A stretch of DNA of 64,000 nt from Burkholderiaceae bacterium (GCA_017856435.1 JAFMFB010000010.1:1-64000); one strand, 5' to 3'. Shown: positions 9,343 through 19,864, counted from the stretch's first letter. Notes: a model not told the origin generated them from the sequence alone. Numbers and translations are program-made.

Positions 9343-10269
9343 ATGGCGCGCGTCGTCATTACCGAGTTCATGGACGAGCGTGCCGTTGCGCAAATTCGCG
9401 CACGGCACGACGTGCAATACGATCCCCAGCTGGTTGATGATCCTGCCAGACTAATCACGCTTGCGGCTGAAGCCGACGCCTTGATCGTTCGTAACCGAAC
9501 CCAGGTGCGCGGTGATTTGCTGCAGGCCCTGAAGCGTTGTCGAGTCATTGGTCGTCTGGGCGTGGGGCTTGACAATATTGATGTCACGGGCTGCGAAGCG
9601 CAGGGCATGCAGGTGATTCCGGCCACTGGCGCCAATGCGCTGTCAGTAGCTGAATATGTGATCACCACCACCATGATGTTGTTGCGTGGTGCTTATATGG
9701 CCAGCGCCGATGTGGCCAACGGGCTTTGGCCACGCAGTGCTCTGGGCAATGGACGCGAGACGGCGGGACGAACTCTGGGGTTGATTGGCTTTGGCTCCAT
9801 TGGCCAGACTACAGCGCGCCTGGCAATGGGCCTGGGTATGATGGTGAAGACCTATGACCCACTCCTTGCCCCCGGGGCGCCGATCCTGAACCAGACAGGG
9901 GCTGACTATCTCCCATTGGATGAGTTGATCGCCACGGCAGATGTTTTAAGCTTGCATGTGCCGCTGACAGAGGCAACACGCGGCCTCTTCCATGCTGACC
10001 GTATTGCTGCCATGAAGCCTGGCGCAATCCTGATCAATACCTCACGCGGACACATTGTTGACTTGTCTGCATTGGCCCGTTCCCTGCGTGCAGGCCATTT
10101 GGGAGGTGCTGCGATCGATGTGTTCGACGCTGAGCCCTTGAAATCCGATCCTATCCTGCAGGGCTGCCCCAATCTTTTGCTGACGCCTCACATCTCCGGC
10201 GTCAGTGCGGATTCCAATGAGCGCGTCTCGTTCTTGATCGCAGACAAAGTTCTAGAAAGTCTTCGCTGA
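9343..10269 (+). CDS. slcC: D-isomer-specific 2-hydroxyacid dehydrogenase, probable (S)-sulfolactate dehydrogenase
   Basis: A 308-residue NAD-dependent dehydrogenase. An N-terminal flavodoxin-like substrate half (RNRTQVRGDLLQAL, VIGRLGVGLDNID) is followed by the Rossmann motif TLGLIGFGSIGQTTARLA (about residues 145-162), then INTSRGHIVD, FDAEPL and the catalytic His in TPHISG. It starts seven bases after suyB and ends one base before comC. In bacteria with SuyAB, SlcC oxidises (S)-sulfolactate to sulfopyruvate; with ComC it works as a racemase feeding SuyAB. The family is certain; the substrate is assigned from operon context. Confidence 0.82.
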   Translation: MARVVITEFMDERAVAQIRARHDVQYDPQLVDDPARLITLAAEADALIVRNRTQVRGDLLQALKRCRVIGRLGVGLDNIDVTGCEAQGMQVIPATGANALSVAEYVITTTMMLLRGAYMASADVANGLWPRSALGNGRETAGRTLGLIGFGSIGQTTARLAMGLGMMVKTYDPLLAPGAPILNQTGADYLPLDELIATADVLSLHVPLTEATRGLFHADRIAAMKPGAILINTSRGHIVDLSALARSLRAGHLGGAAIDVFDAEPLKSDPILQGCPNLLLTPHISGVSADSNERVSFLIADKVLESLR

Positions 10270-10270
10270 A

Positions 10271-11281
10271 ATGCCTCAAATTTCTATCCAAGAAGCCACC
10301 GAGCTTGTTTCGCGCGCTCTGGCGCGTGCGGGAGCTGGCAAAGCCATGGCTGAGAGCACCGCCACCAGTCTGGTGATGGCAGAAGCTCAGGGCTTGGCGT
10401 CCCATGGGCTGAGTCGAGTTGCGCAATACACCACGCACCTTCGAAACGGACGGGCCAATGGCAGCGCGGTTGCAAGTGTTGCACGACGCAAGGGCGCCGC
10501 GGTACTGGTCGATGCGGGCCAGGGCCTCGCGTTTCCGGCCTGCGAACTCGCAGCTTCGACCGCTATCGAAACGGCGCGTGAATTGGGCGTGTGCTTTGTT
10601 GGCATCACCAACAGCCACCATTGTGGCGTGCTGGTTGACCACTTGCGTCCAGTGGCGAGTGCCGGATTGGTGGGGCTGGGCTTTGCCAATTCGCCTGCTG
10701 CCATGCCGGCGGCGGGGGGCAGGCACCCCATCTTCGGCACCAATCCAGTCGCAGCGATTTTCCCCCGAAAGGATCACATGCCGCTCATGATTGATCTTTC
10801 ACTGAGCGAAATTGCCCGTGGCAAGTTGATGGTGGCAGCCAAGGAGGGCAAGACCATACCACTGGGCTGGGCACTTGATAAAAACGGGGAGCCGACCACC
10901 GACCCCAAGGCAGGACTGGAAGGATCCATGCTGCCCCTGGGTGCCATCAGCAGCCCCAAGGGTTCGATGCTGGCACTGATCGTCGAGTTGCTGGTAACGG
11001 CGGTGATTGGCGCCCAGTTTGGCTTTGAAGCGTCATCCTTCTTTGTCGATGAAGGTAACGCGCCGCGGATTGGCCAGGCTTTCGTGGTCATTGATCCAGG
11101 CGCACTGGCCGGTAACGCTGTCTATTACGAGCGCATTGAAACACTGATCGCCGAAATGCTGGTCGATGATGGTGTTCGACTGGCGGGAGATCGCAGAAGA
11201 GTCTTGGAGGTGAAAGCTTCGGTGTCCGGGCTCAACCTATCAGATGGCTTGCTTGGGCAGTTGAAAGATCTGGCCAACTGA
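10271..11281 (+). CDS. comC: Malate/L-lactate dehydrogenase-family enzyme, probable (R)-sulfolactate dehydrogenase
   Basis: A 336-residue member of the Ldh_2 family, which has a non-Rossmann NAD(P) fold. Recognisable blocks are EAQGLASHGLSRVAQYT (substrate and catalytic His region), VGITNSHHCGV, FANSPAAMPAAGGRHPIFGTNP and ALIVELLVTAVIGAQFG. ComC reduces sulfopyruvate to (R)-sulfolactate. Coupled with SlcC, it converts the S enantiomer to the R form that SuyAB can cleave. It is the last gene of the suy operon; the 75-bp gap after it shows no clear terminator. The substrate is inferred from neighbours. Confidence 0.82.
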   Translation: MPQISIQEATELVSRALARAGAGKAMAESTATSLVMAEAQGLASHGLSRVAQYTTHLRNGRANGSAVASVARRKGAAVLVDAGQGLAFPACELAASTAIETARELGVCFVGITNSHHCGVLVDHLRPVASAGLVGLGFANSPAAMPAAGGRHPIFGTNPVAAIFPRKDHMPLMIDLSLSEIARGKLMVAAKEGKTIPLGWALDKNGEPTTDPKAGLEGSMLPLGAISSPKGSMLALIVELLVTAVIGAQFGFEASSFFVDEGNAPRIGQAFVVIDPGALAGNAVYYERIETLIAEMLVDDGVRLAGDRRRVLEVKASVSGLNLSDGLLGQLKDLAN

Positions 11282-11356
11282 TCATTTTCAAGCCTTCTAT
11301 GGTCAACAAAGCCATAAAAATGTCATCGCCTGGCTTTCATTGTGCGTTGACAACCC

Positions 11357-11929
11357 ATGCACAAGTTCTTACCAACACTCTTTCTTGGCTTTAGCCTGTG
11401 CGGTTTCAGTGCTCAGGCTGCGACGCTTGCAGGCCAAATCTTCGATGACAAGTTGCGACTGGAGACCAACGATCTGGTCCTCAACGGTCTGGGAGTACGG
11501 GGTGTATTTATCTTCAAGGCTTATGTGGCTGGCTTGTACCTGCCGCAGAAGGCCAGTCGGGGGGCGGAAATCCTGCGACAACCCGGTGCCAAGCGCCTGC
11601 AATTACGCATGTTGATGGAAATTGGTGCGGAGGACATCAAGAAGGCCTTGATTGACGGCATGCGCAAAAATGTCAGTGATGCTCAGTGGACTGCCATGCA
11701 GGATCGCGCTTCCAGTTTTGCCAGAACCATCGACTCCCTGGAAGTGGCCAAAGTGGGTGACAGCATCTCGCTGGATTACCTGCCTGAACGTGGCCTGGTC
11801 CTTAGTGTCAACGGGGTCGTCAAGGGGGCCGCCGTGCCCGGGGCTGACTTTTACCAGGCCATGCTCGCCATTTTTGTGGGGGATGATCCGGTTGACACGC
11901 GTCTGCGTGACGGTCTCTTGGGACAATAA
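11357..11929 (+). CDS. Exported chalcone-isomerase-fold protein
   Basis: A 190-residue protein with a signal peptide (MHKFLPTLFLGFSLCGFSAQA) followed by a chalcone-isomerase-like domain: LNGLGVRGVFIFKAYVAGLYLP, then DSISLDYLPERGLVLSVNGV and DFYQAMLAIFVGDDPVDTRLRDGLLG at the end. Bacterial members of this family are small periplasmic proteins of unknown function; enzyme activity on flavonoids is not implied. It stands between comC and a Bug gene with its own gaps, and it may not belong to the sulfonate pathway. The start is ATG 11357, without a strong ribosome site. Confidence 0.8.
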   Translation: MHKFLPTLFLGFSLCGFSAQAATLAGQIFDDKLRLETNDLVLNGLGVRGVFIFKAYVAGLYLPQKASRGAEILRQPGAKRLQLRMLMEIGAEDIKKALIDGMRKNVSDAQWTAMQDRASSFARTIDSLEVAKVGDSISLDYLPERGLVLSVNGVVKGAAVPGADFYQAMLAIFVGDDPVDTRLRDGLLGQ

Positions 11930-11971
11930 AATACTTCAGACCTTCATTCTTTTTGTCTTCTGGAGTAATCA

Positions 11972-12931
11972 ATGCGTTGTCGTTCTTTCTGGTTGTTGGG
12001 GGTCCTGGTTAGCGGGGCCGTTTTTGCTCAGGGCTATCCCACCAAAACTGTCAAATTACAGGTACCGTTCGCCCCCGGCGGAACCACCGACATCGTGGCG
12101 CGCGTCATTGCCGAGCCGCTGGGTAAGGTGCTTGGCCAACCGGTCGTGGTGGAAAACAAGGCCGGTGGTGGGGGTGTGGTGGGGGCTCTGGAAACCTCCC
12201 GGGCCAATCCTGACGGCTACTCGCTGGGCATGGCTACGGTCTCCACTACTGCGGCCAACCCGGCCATCAACCCAAAAATTCCTTACAACGTTCTGACCGA
12301 TTTCACACCCATCATCAATATTGCAGCCACACCGAATGTGATTGCCGTTCACCCTGGATTTCCTGCCAAGGATTTCAAGGGATTTGTTGCTGAGTTGAAA
12401 AAGTCGCCAGGCAAGTACTCCTTTGCCTCTTCCGGAACGGGTGGCATCGGTCATCTGCAGATGGAATTGTTCAAAAGTCAGACGGCTACCTTTATCACGC
12501 ACATTCCCTACCGGGGTGCTGGCCCCGCCTTGAACGACACAGTAGCTGGTCAGGTTCCGATTATTTTTGACAATCTGCCATCTGCATTGCCTTTCATCCA
12601 AAGCGGTAAATTGGTCGCCATCGTCGTGGCGGCACCAAACCGACTTGCCCAGCTTCCGAATGTGCCGACTTTCAAGGAAGTCGGTCTCGAGCCTGTCAAC
12701 CGAATGGCTTATTACGGCATTCTTGGGCCCAAGGGATTACCGCAGGAAGTCGTCGACAAGGTCAATGCCAGCGCACGCCAAGTGCTGCAAGATCCAGCAG
12801 TGCGCAAGCGCATTGAAGGAACGGGATCTATCGTCATCGGAAATACGACATCGCAATTCGCTGAGCAGATGAAAGCAGAATTCGCTGTTTACAAGAAAGT
12901 GGTTGAGACGTCCAAGCTGACACTGGACTGA
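11972..12931 (+). CDS. Bug-family periplasmic solute-binding protein
   Basis: A 319-residue protein with a signal peptide ([21 protein letters not shown]) and Bug/TctC motifs: [35 protein letters not shown], then [29 protein letters not shown] lies about ten bases before the ATG. It follows the sulfolactate operon by 690 bp, so it may present sulfolactate, DHPS or another carboxylate to a tripartite transporter. No TctA/TctB subunits are present here. Confidence 0.9.
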   Translation: MRCRSFWLLGVLVSGAVFAQGYPTKTVKLQVPFAPGGTTDIVARVIAEPLGKVLGQPVVVENKAGGGGVVGALETSRANPDGYSLGMATVSTTAANPAINPKIPYNVLTDFTPIINIAATPNVIAVHPGFPAKDFKGFVAELKKSPGKYSFASSGTGGIGHLQMELFKSQTATFITHIPYRGAGPALNDTVAGQVPIIFDNLPSALPFIQSGKLVAIVVAAPNRLAQLPNVPTFKEVGLEPVNRMAYYGILGPKGLPQEVVDKVNASARQVLQDPAVRKRIEGTGSIVIGNTTSQFAEQMKAEFAVYKKVVETSKLTLD

Positions 12932-12949
12932 AAGACGCTGGGTCGGGGC

Positions 12950-13843
12950 ATGGATAACTCTATCGATGCCTTTATTGACGCGCTCTGGCTAGAGGAGGGG
13001 CTGTCTGTCAACACCCTGTCGGCCTACAGGCGCGACCTTAGCCTGTTGGCACGCTGGTTGGCACAGCACCAAATGAACCTCGATCAGGCGCGTGAAGCCG
13101 ACCTCGGCGCTTATTTTGCTGACCGGCACGCAGCGACGCGGGCTACTTCTGCCAATCGACGGCTCACTGTCTTCAAGCGGTATTACCGCTGGGCCCTGCG
13201 CGAGCAACGCATCGTCTCTGACCCAACCCTTCGCCTGCAGTCTGCCAAACAGTCACTACGGGTTCCCAAGACCCTGTCCGAAGCTCAGGTTGAAGCCTTG
13301 TTGCTGGCCCCGGGTGAGGCAACGCCGATAGCGATCCGCGACCGCGCCATGCTGGAGCTGATGTACGCCAGTGGACTGCGTGTGAGTGAGCTGGTTGGCC
13401 TGAAGCTGTTCCATCTCGGCATGAATGAACATGTCCTGCGCGTGATGGGCAAGGGCGAAAAAGAACGGCTGGTACCTTTTGGTGAGGTCGCTGCCCATTG
13501 GATCAGGCGTTACCTGCAAGAGGCCAGGCCAGAAATTTTGCAGGCCAGACAGTCGGAGGCACTATTTGTTACTCAGCGAGGTGCCAAGTCTGGTCAGGCG
13601 ATGTCACGCATGATGTTCTGGCTGATGGTCAAAAAGTACGCAACCCAGGCCGGTATCAATGCGCCTCTTTCTCCTCACACCTTGCGCCATGCTTTTGCCA
13701 CCCATCTGCTTAATCACGGCGCAGACCTGCGCGCTGTCCAGATGCTGCTCGGGCACGCCGATATCTCGACCACGACCATCTACACTCATGTTGCCCGAGA
13801 GCGTCTGAAGACCCTGCATGCACAGCATCATCCCAGGGGATAG
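12950..13843 (+). CDS. xerD: Tyrosine recombinase XerD
   Basis: A 297-residue recombinase with an N-terminal SAM-like core-binding domain (about 1-90) and a complete catalytic set: Arg144 (YASGLRVSEL), Lys168 (GKGEKERL), His243 and Arg246 (HTLRHAFATH), His269 (LLGHADI) and nucleophile Tyr278 (TTIYTH). With XerC and FtsK it resolves chromosome dimers at dif. The partner ftsK lies 2.4 kb downstream in the window. The start lies 18 bp after the Bug gene. The full length and lack of phage neighbours support XerD over a phage integrase. Confidence 0.9.
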   Translation: MDNSIDAFIDALWLEEGLSVNTLSAYRRDLSLLARWLAQHQMNLDQAREADLGAYFADRHAATRATSANRRLTVFKRYYRWALREQRIVSDPTLRLQSAKQSLRVPKTLSEAQVEALLLAPGEATPIAIRDRAMLELMYASGLRVSELVGLKLFHLGMNEHVLRVMGKGEKERLVPFGEVAAHWIRRYLQEARPEILQARQSEALFVTQRGAKSGQAMSRMMFWLMVKKYATQAGINAPLSPHTLRHAFATHLLNHGADLRAVQMLLGHADISTTTIYTHVARERLKTLHAQHHPRG

Positions 13844-13862
13844 GCGCAACCTTTCCGCAAGG

Positions 13863-13908
13863 CCTAGGGATTTCGCGTAAGGGTATGCCCTAGGGATTTA
13901 TATATAAT
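13863..13908 (+). promoter_or_regulatory. Promoter with two CCTAGGGATTT repeats
   Basis: The 11-mer CCTAGGGATTT occurs at 13863-13873 and 13889-13899 (26-bp period), and each copy contains the palindrome CCTAGG. A perfect TATAAT follows at 13903-13908. The second repeat covers the region where a -35 box would be, so a regulator is likely. The gene driven is the lipoprotein at 14011, with a leader of about 95 nt. Confidence 0.5.
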
Positions 13909-13965
13909 CCGCCCCGGAACAGTTTTGCTCGAGCTAGGCTGTCCCGTCAGGATTTCACGTCCTGG

Positions 13966-13981
13966 CAATTTCCGGAAATTG
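13966..13981. promoter_or_regulatory. 16-bp palindrome in the lipoprotein leader
   Basis: CAATTTCCGGAAATTG is a perfect palindrome in the untranslated leader, 29 bp before the ATG and just after a second dyad (GTCAGGA...TCCTGGC around 13946-13966). It could be a DNA-binding site or, in RNA, part of a stable leader fold. Confidence 0.4.
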
Positions 13982-14010
13982 TCATCAATTAACTTTCTTA
14001 AGGTAAATAA

Positions 14011-14235
14011 ATGAAAAAGTCTCTAGTTCTGGCTACCCTGATCGCTGCTGTTGCCCTGGCTGCTTGCGGCAAAAAAGAAGAAGCTCCTGCCGCTGCTGCT
14101 CCTGCTGCTGCTCCCGCTGCTGCTCCTGCTGCTGAAACGCCTGCAGCCGCTCCCGCTGCAGCCCCTGCAGCTGCGCCTGCTGCCGAAACACCTGCTGCTG
14201 CGCCCGCTGCAGCCCCGGCACCTGCTGGCAAGTAA
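14011..14235 (+). CDS. Small Ala/Pro-repeat lipoprotein
   Basis: A 74-residue protein. A lipoprotein signal peptide MKKSLVLATLIAAVALAAC ends in the lipobox LAAC, with Cys19 as the lipidated residue; GKKEE follows. The remainder, about 50 residues, is almost only Ala and Pro with two AAETP interruptions. A good AAGG ribosome site, a TATAAT promoter and a strong terminator right after the stop suggest a highly expressed monocistronic gene. Such Ala/Pro tails are flexible rods that could span the periplasm. The function is unknown. The opposite-strand ORFs here are shadows of the repeat. Confidence 0.8.
   Translation: MKKSLVLATLIAAVALAACGKKEEAPAAAAPAAAPAAAPAAETPAAAPAAAPAAAPAAETPAAAPAAAPAPAGK
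14084..14220 (+). repeat. In-frame GCT/CCT repeat coding for Ala-Pro units
   Basis: The sequence consists of degenerate GCTGCTGCTCCT-type units coding AAAP, with two longer units ending AAETP. Codons vary (GCT, GCC, GCA, GCG), which suggests selection on the peptide rather than recent slippage only. Copy number may vary among strains. Confidence 0.7.
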
Positions 14236-14252
14236 TTCCCCTTGGGAATCGA

Positions 14253-14282
14253 AGCCCCGCTTCTTGGCGGGGCTTTTTTTTG
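14253..14282 (+). terminator. Rho-independent terminator of the lipoprotein gene
   Basis: The stem AGCCCCGC / GCGGGGCT with a 6-nt loop is followed by a run of eight T, 17 bp after the stop codon. Confidence 0.9.
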
Positions 14283-14303
14283 TCTATTTCGCTGATGAGG
14301 GAT

Positions 14304-14334
14304 AAAAAAAGCCCGCTTGAGGCGGGCATTTTTT
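14304..14334. terminator. Bidirectional terminator after rpmG
   Basis: The stem GCCCGC / GCGGGC with loop TTGAG is flanked by seven A on the left and six T on the right (with one intervening A). It ends the leftward rpmB-rpmG transcript and backs up the lipoprotein terminator. Confidence 0.85.
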
Positions 14335-14352
14335 GGGGGAAGAAAAACTGGA

Positions 14353-14523
14353 TTACTTCAGTTTGATTTCTTTGTACTCAACATGCTTGCGAGCTTTGGG
14401 ATCAAACTTCATGATCGACATTTTCTCGGGCATTGTTTTTTTGTTTTTGCTGGTGGTGTAGAAATGACCTGTTCCGGCTGTGGATTCCAGCTTGATTTTT
14501 TCGCGTCCGCCTTTGGTGGCCAT
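14353..14523 (-). CDS. rpmG: 50S ribosomal protein L33
   Basis: Missed by the ORF track because it is short. The reverse strand encodes 56 residues, [20 protein letters not shown] through [11 protein letters not shown], the L33 sequence without the zinc-binding cysteines. It is 80 bp downstream of rpmB on the same strand, the usual rpmB-rpmG order, and followed by a terminator. Confidence 0.95.
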   Translation of the reverse strand: MATKGGREKIKLESTAGTGHFYTTSKNKKTMPEKMSIMKFDPKARKHVEYKEIKLK

Positions 14524-14603
14524 GGGGATTTCCTTTCAGTATTAAGTAGCTAGTCTGATGCGTGCAGGGCAGTCGAGATTTAGACGCCTTGACGGTTCAG
14601 TTC

Positions 14604-14837
14604 TTAGGCTTGTCCACGTGCACGAAGATCGGCAAGTACGGAATCAATGCCGTTCTTGTCAATCAGACGCAGGGCGGCGCTGGAAACACGCAGGCGTACC
14701 CAGCGATTTTCAGACTCTACCCAGAAACGACGATATTGCAGGTTTGGGAGAAACCGGCGCTTGGTTTTGTTGTTGGCGTGGGAAACATTGTTTCCTACCA
14801 TCGGGGCTTTGCCCGTCACTTCGCATATGCGTGCCAT
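14604..14837 (-). CDS. rpmB: 50S ribosomal protein L28
   Basis: A 77-residue protein, [29 protein letters not shown]..., which is the full-length L28. It forms the rpmB-rpmG operon. A TATAAT box lies about 165 bp upstream on the same strand. Confidence 0.95.
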   Translation of the reverse strand: MARICEVTGKAPMVGNNVSHANNKTKRRFLPNLQYRRFWVESENRWVRLRVSSAALRLIDKNGIDSVLADLRARGQA

Positions 14838-15003
14838 AGGGACACTTCGCTTTCTTTTTCAACAGCGGTCAATGGCCATCAGCAGGATGAACCTGGATTG
14901 TTGGCATCGGAACCCGCCTCACCTCGCCATAAGGGTGGCGGTAACCCATTTTGTGCATCTATCAGCGCTGAATCAACTGCGAGCGTTTCAGGCCAAGCCC
15001 ACC

Positions 15004-15009
15004 ATTATA
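15004..15009 (-). promoter_or_regulatory. Candidate -10 box of rpmB-rpmG
   Basis: A perfect TATAAT on the reverse strand (ATTATA on the plus strand) lies in the 239-bp gap between trxB and rpmB, pointing to rpmB. The -35 region is weak. The leader would be about 160 nt; I see no known riboswitch in it. Confidence 0.45.
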
Positions 15010-15076
15010 GACGATTTGCCTGGGTTTTAGGCCTTGACTACAAGTGGCCCGGTGACTCAAGGCTGTGGGTTGGGTT

Positions 15077-16126
<1,050 letters not shown>

Positions 16127-16274
16127 TCAAAAGCTTGCATTGTAAGAACGATTTTTTACCCGCGGCTGTCCCGCCGCAGATTCACCAGTCAATTTTGGTG
16201 GGATGGTTGCTGACTGACTGGCGGCCTGAACGACCTATCCCGCTACCAGGACCATTCAGAATTTCAGGGTGCCC

Positions 16275-18623
16275 ATGACCTATTCGCTCAACACGCTCAG
16301 CAGTTCCCATACCTCTGAGGACCAGCCGGTTCGTACAGGCTGGAGCCGGTTTGCCACCGAAGCGATGTTGATCCTTGGTTTTTTACTGCTTTCCTTCTGG
16401 CTGCTGGCCGCTATCAGCTACAGCCCCAACGATGCAGCCTGGTCGACTTCGGGTGCTGGAGGTGGCCTACAGAATTACGGAGGTCGACTGGGGGCCTGGC
16501 TGGCCGATAGCTCTTACTTTCTGCTGGGTTTTTCTAGCTGGTGGTGTTGGCTGGCTGGCTTGAGGGTGTGGGTTTCGGGGTTATTGAAATGGTTGCATGG
16601 ACCGGAACTGGCTCCTGCCGATGACGCTGGTTCTTTGTCCTGGCTGGAGCGGTTTTTTCGAGGCAGGGTCGGATTTTGGCTGGGCATGGTGCTCGTGCTG
16701 GCGGCCAGTTCGGTGATTGAATGGTCACGCTTTCATCATCTGGATCTGAAACTTCCCGGCGCCAGTGGCGGTGCCCTGGGTATCTGGCTGGGTGAGCAGT
16801 CTGTACGTTGGTTGGGATTTCCGGGCTCTACTCTGCTGGCCATTGGATTTCTAGTCCTGGGCATGGCGTTTGTGCTGCGCTTCTCATGGGGGCAATTGGC
16901 CGAACGCATCGGCGCAGCGATAGACGGGCTGATTGAGTCCCGCCGCGAGAGGCGGGAGATCGATGAGGATGTGGCTATGGGCCAACAGGCTGCCCGTGAA
17001 CGTGAAGAGGTGGTGTCTGAGCAGCGTGAAGAAATCATTGAACATCACCCATCGCCGGTATTGATTGAACCCGTGCTGCTCGAAGTGCCTCAAAGCGAAC
17101 GGGTCGTCAAGGAGCGACAAAAACCCCTGTTCAGTGAAATGCCTGATTCCAGGTTACCCCAGGTTGATCTGCTCGACAGCGTGCAGTCCAAGCCGGAGGG
17201 CATTGATGCTGAGTCCCTGGAGATGACCAGTCGCCTGATCGAGAAGAAGCTCAGAGACTTTGGTGTCGAGGTGCGCGTTGTGCTGGCCCAACCCGGGCCG
17301 GTGATCACCCGCTATGAGATCGAGCCAGCGACCGGGGTCAAGGGGTCTCAGATTGTCAATCTGGCCAAGGACCTGGCCCGCTCGCTCAGTCTGGTATCAA
17401 TCCGGGTGGTAGAAACCATTCCCGGAAAGAATTACATGGCGCTGGAATTGCCTAATTCGAAGCGGCAGTCCATTCGCCTGTCTGAAATTCTTGGCTCTCA
17501 GGTTTACAACGAGGCCCGTTCGCTGCTCACGATCGGGCTGGGCAAGGACATTGTTGGCAATCCGGTGGTGGCTGATCTGGCCAAGATGCCTCATGTCCTG
17601 GTAGCGGGGACAACGGGTGCCGGCAAGTCGGTTGGCATCAACGCCATGATTCTCTCCTTGTTGTACAAGGCCGAAGCCCGCGATGTGCGCCTGTTGATGA
17701 TCGACCCCAAGATGCTGGAAATGTCGGTTTATGAAGGCATACCGCATTTGTTGGCACCCGTGGTAACTGACATGAAGCAGGCAGCCCATGGGCTGAACTG
17801 GTGCGTTGGGGAGATGGAGCGACGCTACAAATTGATGAGCAAACTGGGCGTGCGAAACCTGGCGGGTTACAACAGCAAGATTGAAGAGGCCAGGCAGCGG
17901 GGAGAATTTTTATACAACCCCTTTAGCCTGACGCCTGACAGCCCCGAGCCCCTCAACCGACTGCCCCATATCGTGGTGGTGATTGACGAACTGGCTGACC
18001 TGATGATGGTGGTGGGCAAAAAGATCGAGGAACTGATTGCCCGTCTAGCGCAAAAGGCTCGTGCCGCCGGCATCCACCTGATTCTGGCTACCCAGCGGCC
18101 CAGCGTGGATGTGATTACCGGGTTGATCAAGGCCAATATCCCGACCCGAATTGCATTTCAAGTCAGCAGCAAGATTGACAGCCGCACCATCCTGGATCAG
18201 ATGGGTGCCGAGGCCCTGCTGGGCATGGGAGACATGCTCTACATGGCCAGCGGCACGGGGATGCCGGTTCGTGTCCACGGCGCCTTCGTCAGTGATGATG
18301 AAGTGCATCGCGTGGTGAGCTATCTCAAGACGCAGGGTGAGCCCGACTATCTTGAGGGTGTTCTTGAAGGGGGCTCGGTCGATGGCACTGACACTGGATT
18401 TGGCGATACACCACCAGGTGGTGAAAAGGACCCGATGTATGACCAGGCGGTTGAAATTGTTCTGAAAAATCGCAAGGCCAGTATTTCACTGGTCCAGCGA
18501 CACCTCAAAATTGGGTACAACCGCGCGGCTCGTCTGGTCGAAGACATGGAGAAGGCTGGTTTGGTCAGCGCCATGAGCACCAGCGGGCAACGCGAAATCC
18601 TGGTCCCCGCTCGGGCGGAGTGA
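16275..18623 (+). CDS. ftsK: DNA translocase FtsK
   Basis: A 782-residue protein. The N-terminal part has four hydrophobic segments (for example [16 protein letters not shown] and [16 protein letters not shown]), then an acidic/charged linker of moderate length (about 220-310). The motor follows with Walker [15 protein letters not shown] and Walker [14 protein letters not shown], and the C-terminal gamma winged helix ([16 protein letters not shown]) reads KOPS sequences. It anchors at the septum, pumps DNA and activates XerCD at dif. ATG 16275 with AGGG five bases upstream is preferred over the GTG at 16269. Confidence 0.95.
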   Translation: MTYSLNTLSSSHTSEDQPVRTGWSRFATEAMLILGFLLLSFWLLAAISYSPNDAAWSTSGAGGGLQNYGGRLGAWLADSSYFLLGFSSWWCWLAGLRVWVSGLLKWLHGPELAPADDAGSLSWLERFFRGRVGFWLGMVLVLAASSVIEWSRFHHLDLKLPGASGGALGIWLGEQSVRWLGFPGSTLLAIGFLVLGMAFVLRFSWGQLAERIGAAIDGLIESRRERREIDEDVAMGQQAAREREEVVSEQREEIIEHHPSPVLIEPVLLEVPQSERVVKERQKPLFSEMPDSRLPQVDLLDSVQSKPEGIDAESLEMTSRLIEKKLRDFGVEVRVVLAQPGPVITRYEIEPATGVKGSQIVNLAKDLARSLSLVSIRVVETIPGKNYMALELPNSKRQSIRLSEILGSQVYNEARSLLTIGLGKDIVGNPVVADLAKMPHVLVAGTTGAGKSVGINAMILSLLYKAEARDVRLLMIDPKMLEMSVYEGIPHLLAPVVTDMKQAAHGLNWCVGEMERRYKLMSKLGVRNLAGYNSKIEEARQRGEFLYNPFSLTPDSPEPLNRLPHIVVVIDELADLMMVVGKKIEELIARLAQKARAAGIHLILATQRPSVDVITGLIKANIPTRIAFQVSSKIDSRTILDQMGAEALLGMGDMLYMASGTGMPVRVHGAFVSDDEVHRVVSYLKTQGEPDYLEGVLEGGSVDGTDTGFGDTPPGGEKDPMYDQAVEIVLKNRKASISLVQRHLKIGYNRAARLVEDMEKAGLVSAMSTSGQREILVPARAE

Positions 18624-18625
18624 GC

Positions 18626-19267
18626 ATGAAGCTTGGCACCTTGATTCTGTTGCTGGGCCTGGCATGGCAGGCCAAGGCAGATGGACTGCAAAGCCTGGAG
18701 ACCTTCATGAAGTCAGCCCACAGTGGAAGGGCCGAATTTGTCCAGGTCGTTACCAGCCCGGCTCGTGACGGGCAAGCCGCAAGAAGTAAAACCTCCATTG
18801 GCAACTTCGAATTTGTCCGCCCCAATCGGTTCCGCTTCAACTACAAGAAGCCTTTTGAACAGACCATTGTTGCAGACGGGCAGACCCTGTGGCTGCATGA
18901 TGTGGACCTGAACCAGGTGACGGCTCGGCCCCAGACGCAGGCCCTGGGTGCCACGCCCGCTGCACTGATTGCGGCTGCTGCCGATCTCCGAGCCTTGCAA
19001 GCGGATTTCAGTCTGGCCTCAGCGCCTGAAAGTCAAGGCGTGCAGTGGTTGACAGCCACACCCAAGTCTCGCGAGGGTGCTTTGAAGTCGATTCGAGTCG
19101 GATTCAAAAATACAGGTCGAGGCGTCGAGCTGGCCACTCTTGAAATCAACGATAACTTTGGGCAGATGTCGGTGCTCAATTTTTCCCGCTTCGAGCTCAA
19201 TCCCCGCTTGCCAGCCGAGATTTTTCAGTTCAAGCCTCCGAAGGGGGCCGACGTCATCCGACCCTGA
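18626..19267 (+). CDS. lolA: Outer-membrane lipoprotein carrier protein LolA
   Basis: A 213-residue periplasmic protein with signal peptide MKLGTLILLLGLAWQAKA. LolA features are the N-terminal LETFMKSAHSGRAEFVQVV, NRFRFNYKKPFEQTIVADGQTLWLHDVDLNQVT and the end FELNPRLPAEIFQFKPPKGADVI. It carries lipoproteins from LolCDE to LolB. It begins two bases after the ftsK stop, the common ftsK-lolA pair; ATG 18626 is chosen over the overlapping GTG 18620. Confidence 0.93.
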   Translation: MKLGTLILLLGLAWQAKADGLQSLETFMKSAHSGRAEFVQVVTSPARDGQAARSKTSIGNFEFVRPNRFRFNYKKPFEQTIVADGQTLWLHDVDLNQVTARPQTQALGATPAALIAAAADLRALQADFSLASAPESQGVQWLTATPKSREGALKSIRVGFKNTGRGVELATLEINDNFGQMSVLNFSRFELNPRLPAEIFQFKPPKGADVIRP

Positions 19268-19354
19268 AAAAGCCGGGGTTTCTGCGTTCTCTGCCTGAGC
19301 CCTGATTCGGACCAGTGTTATGCCAGCGTCGGCTTGCATCAGTGACCTCTTGCA

Positions 19355-19864
19355 TCAGTCCTGTCCACCAGCCAGCGCGCCTTCCAGTCTGAGCAACGCC
19401 GTCTTGCGTGACAGCCCACCGGCATAACCGGTGAGGGAACCGTCGGCGCCGACCACCCGATGGCAGGGCACGATGATGCTCAGTGGGTTGCGACCGATAG
19501 CGCTGCCAACAGCGCGCACCGCGCGCGGTCGATCGATGCGCGCGCTCAACGCGCCGTAGCTGGCGGTGGTGCCGTAGGGCAGTTCGAGCAGAGCCCGCCA
19601 GACCGCCCGCTGGAAATTGGTGCCACTGTCCAGATCCAGCGGCAGGCTGAAGGTGGTCAGTTCGGCTGAAAAATAAGCACTCAACTGCCCAATGGCCTGC
19701 GCATGCAAGGGGGTGGTGTGCTTTGACCATGCTTGCATATCCGGCCGGTGAGCGCTGTCTTCAAACCAGAGCCCAGTCAGACCTTTGGGGCTACAGGCCA
19801 GATAGATGACACCCAGCGGGCTATGCCACTGGGTCAATGACATCTGGGAGGCGACAAATTTCAT
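19355..19864 (-). CDS. ogt: Methylated-DNA--protein-cysteine methyltransferase
   Basis: A 169-residue suicide DNA repair protein. Cys134 in IIVPCHRVVGADGSLTGYAGGL is the methyl acceptor, the HTH DNA-binding segment is TTASYGALSARIDRPRAVRAVGSAIGRNP, and the N-terminal domain is of the Ogt/MGMT type without the Ada zinc domain. It removes alkyl groups from O6-alkylguanine. It stands alone between lolA (convergent) and the mutase gene (divergent). Confidence 0.92.
   Translation of the reverse strand: MKFVASQMSLTQWHSPLGVIYLACSPKGLTGLWFEDSAHRPDMQAWSKHTTPLHAQAIGQLSAYFSAELTTFSLPLDLDSGTNFQRAVWRALLELPYGTTASYGALSARIDRPRAVRAVGSAIGRNPLSIIVPCHRVVGADGSLTGYAGGLSRKTALLRLEGALAGGQD

Noticed and set aside
12950-13843. 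Phage or integron integrase
   Set aside because: Length, motifs and the neighbouring core genes match chromosomal XerD; no att sites or phage genes are seen.
14084-14220. Possible CRISPR-like or tandem DNA array
   Set aside because: The repeats are short, in frame and code for Ala-Pro units in a lipoprotein; there are no spacers.
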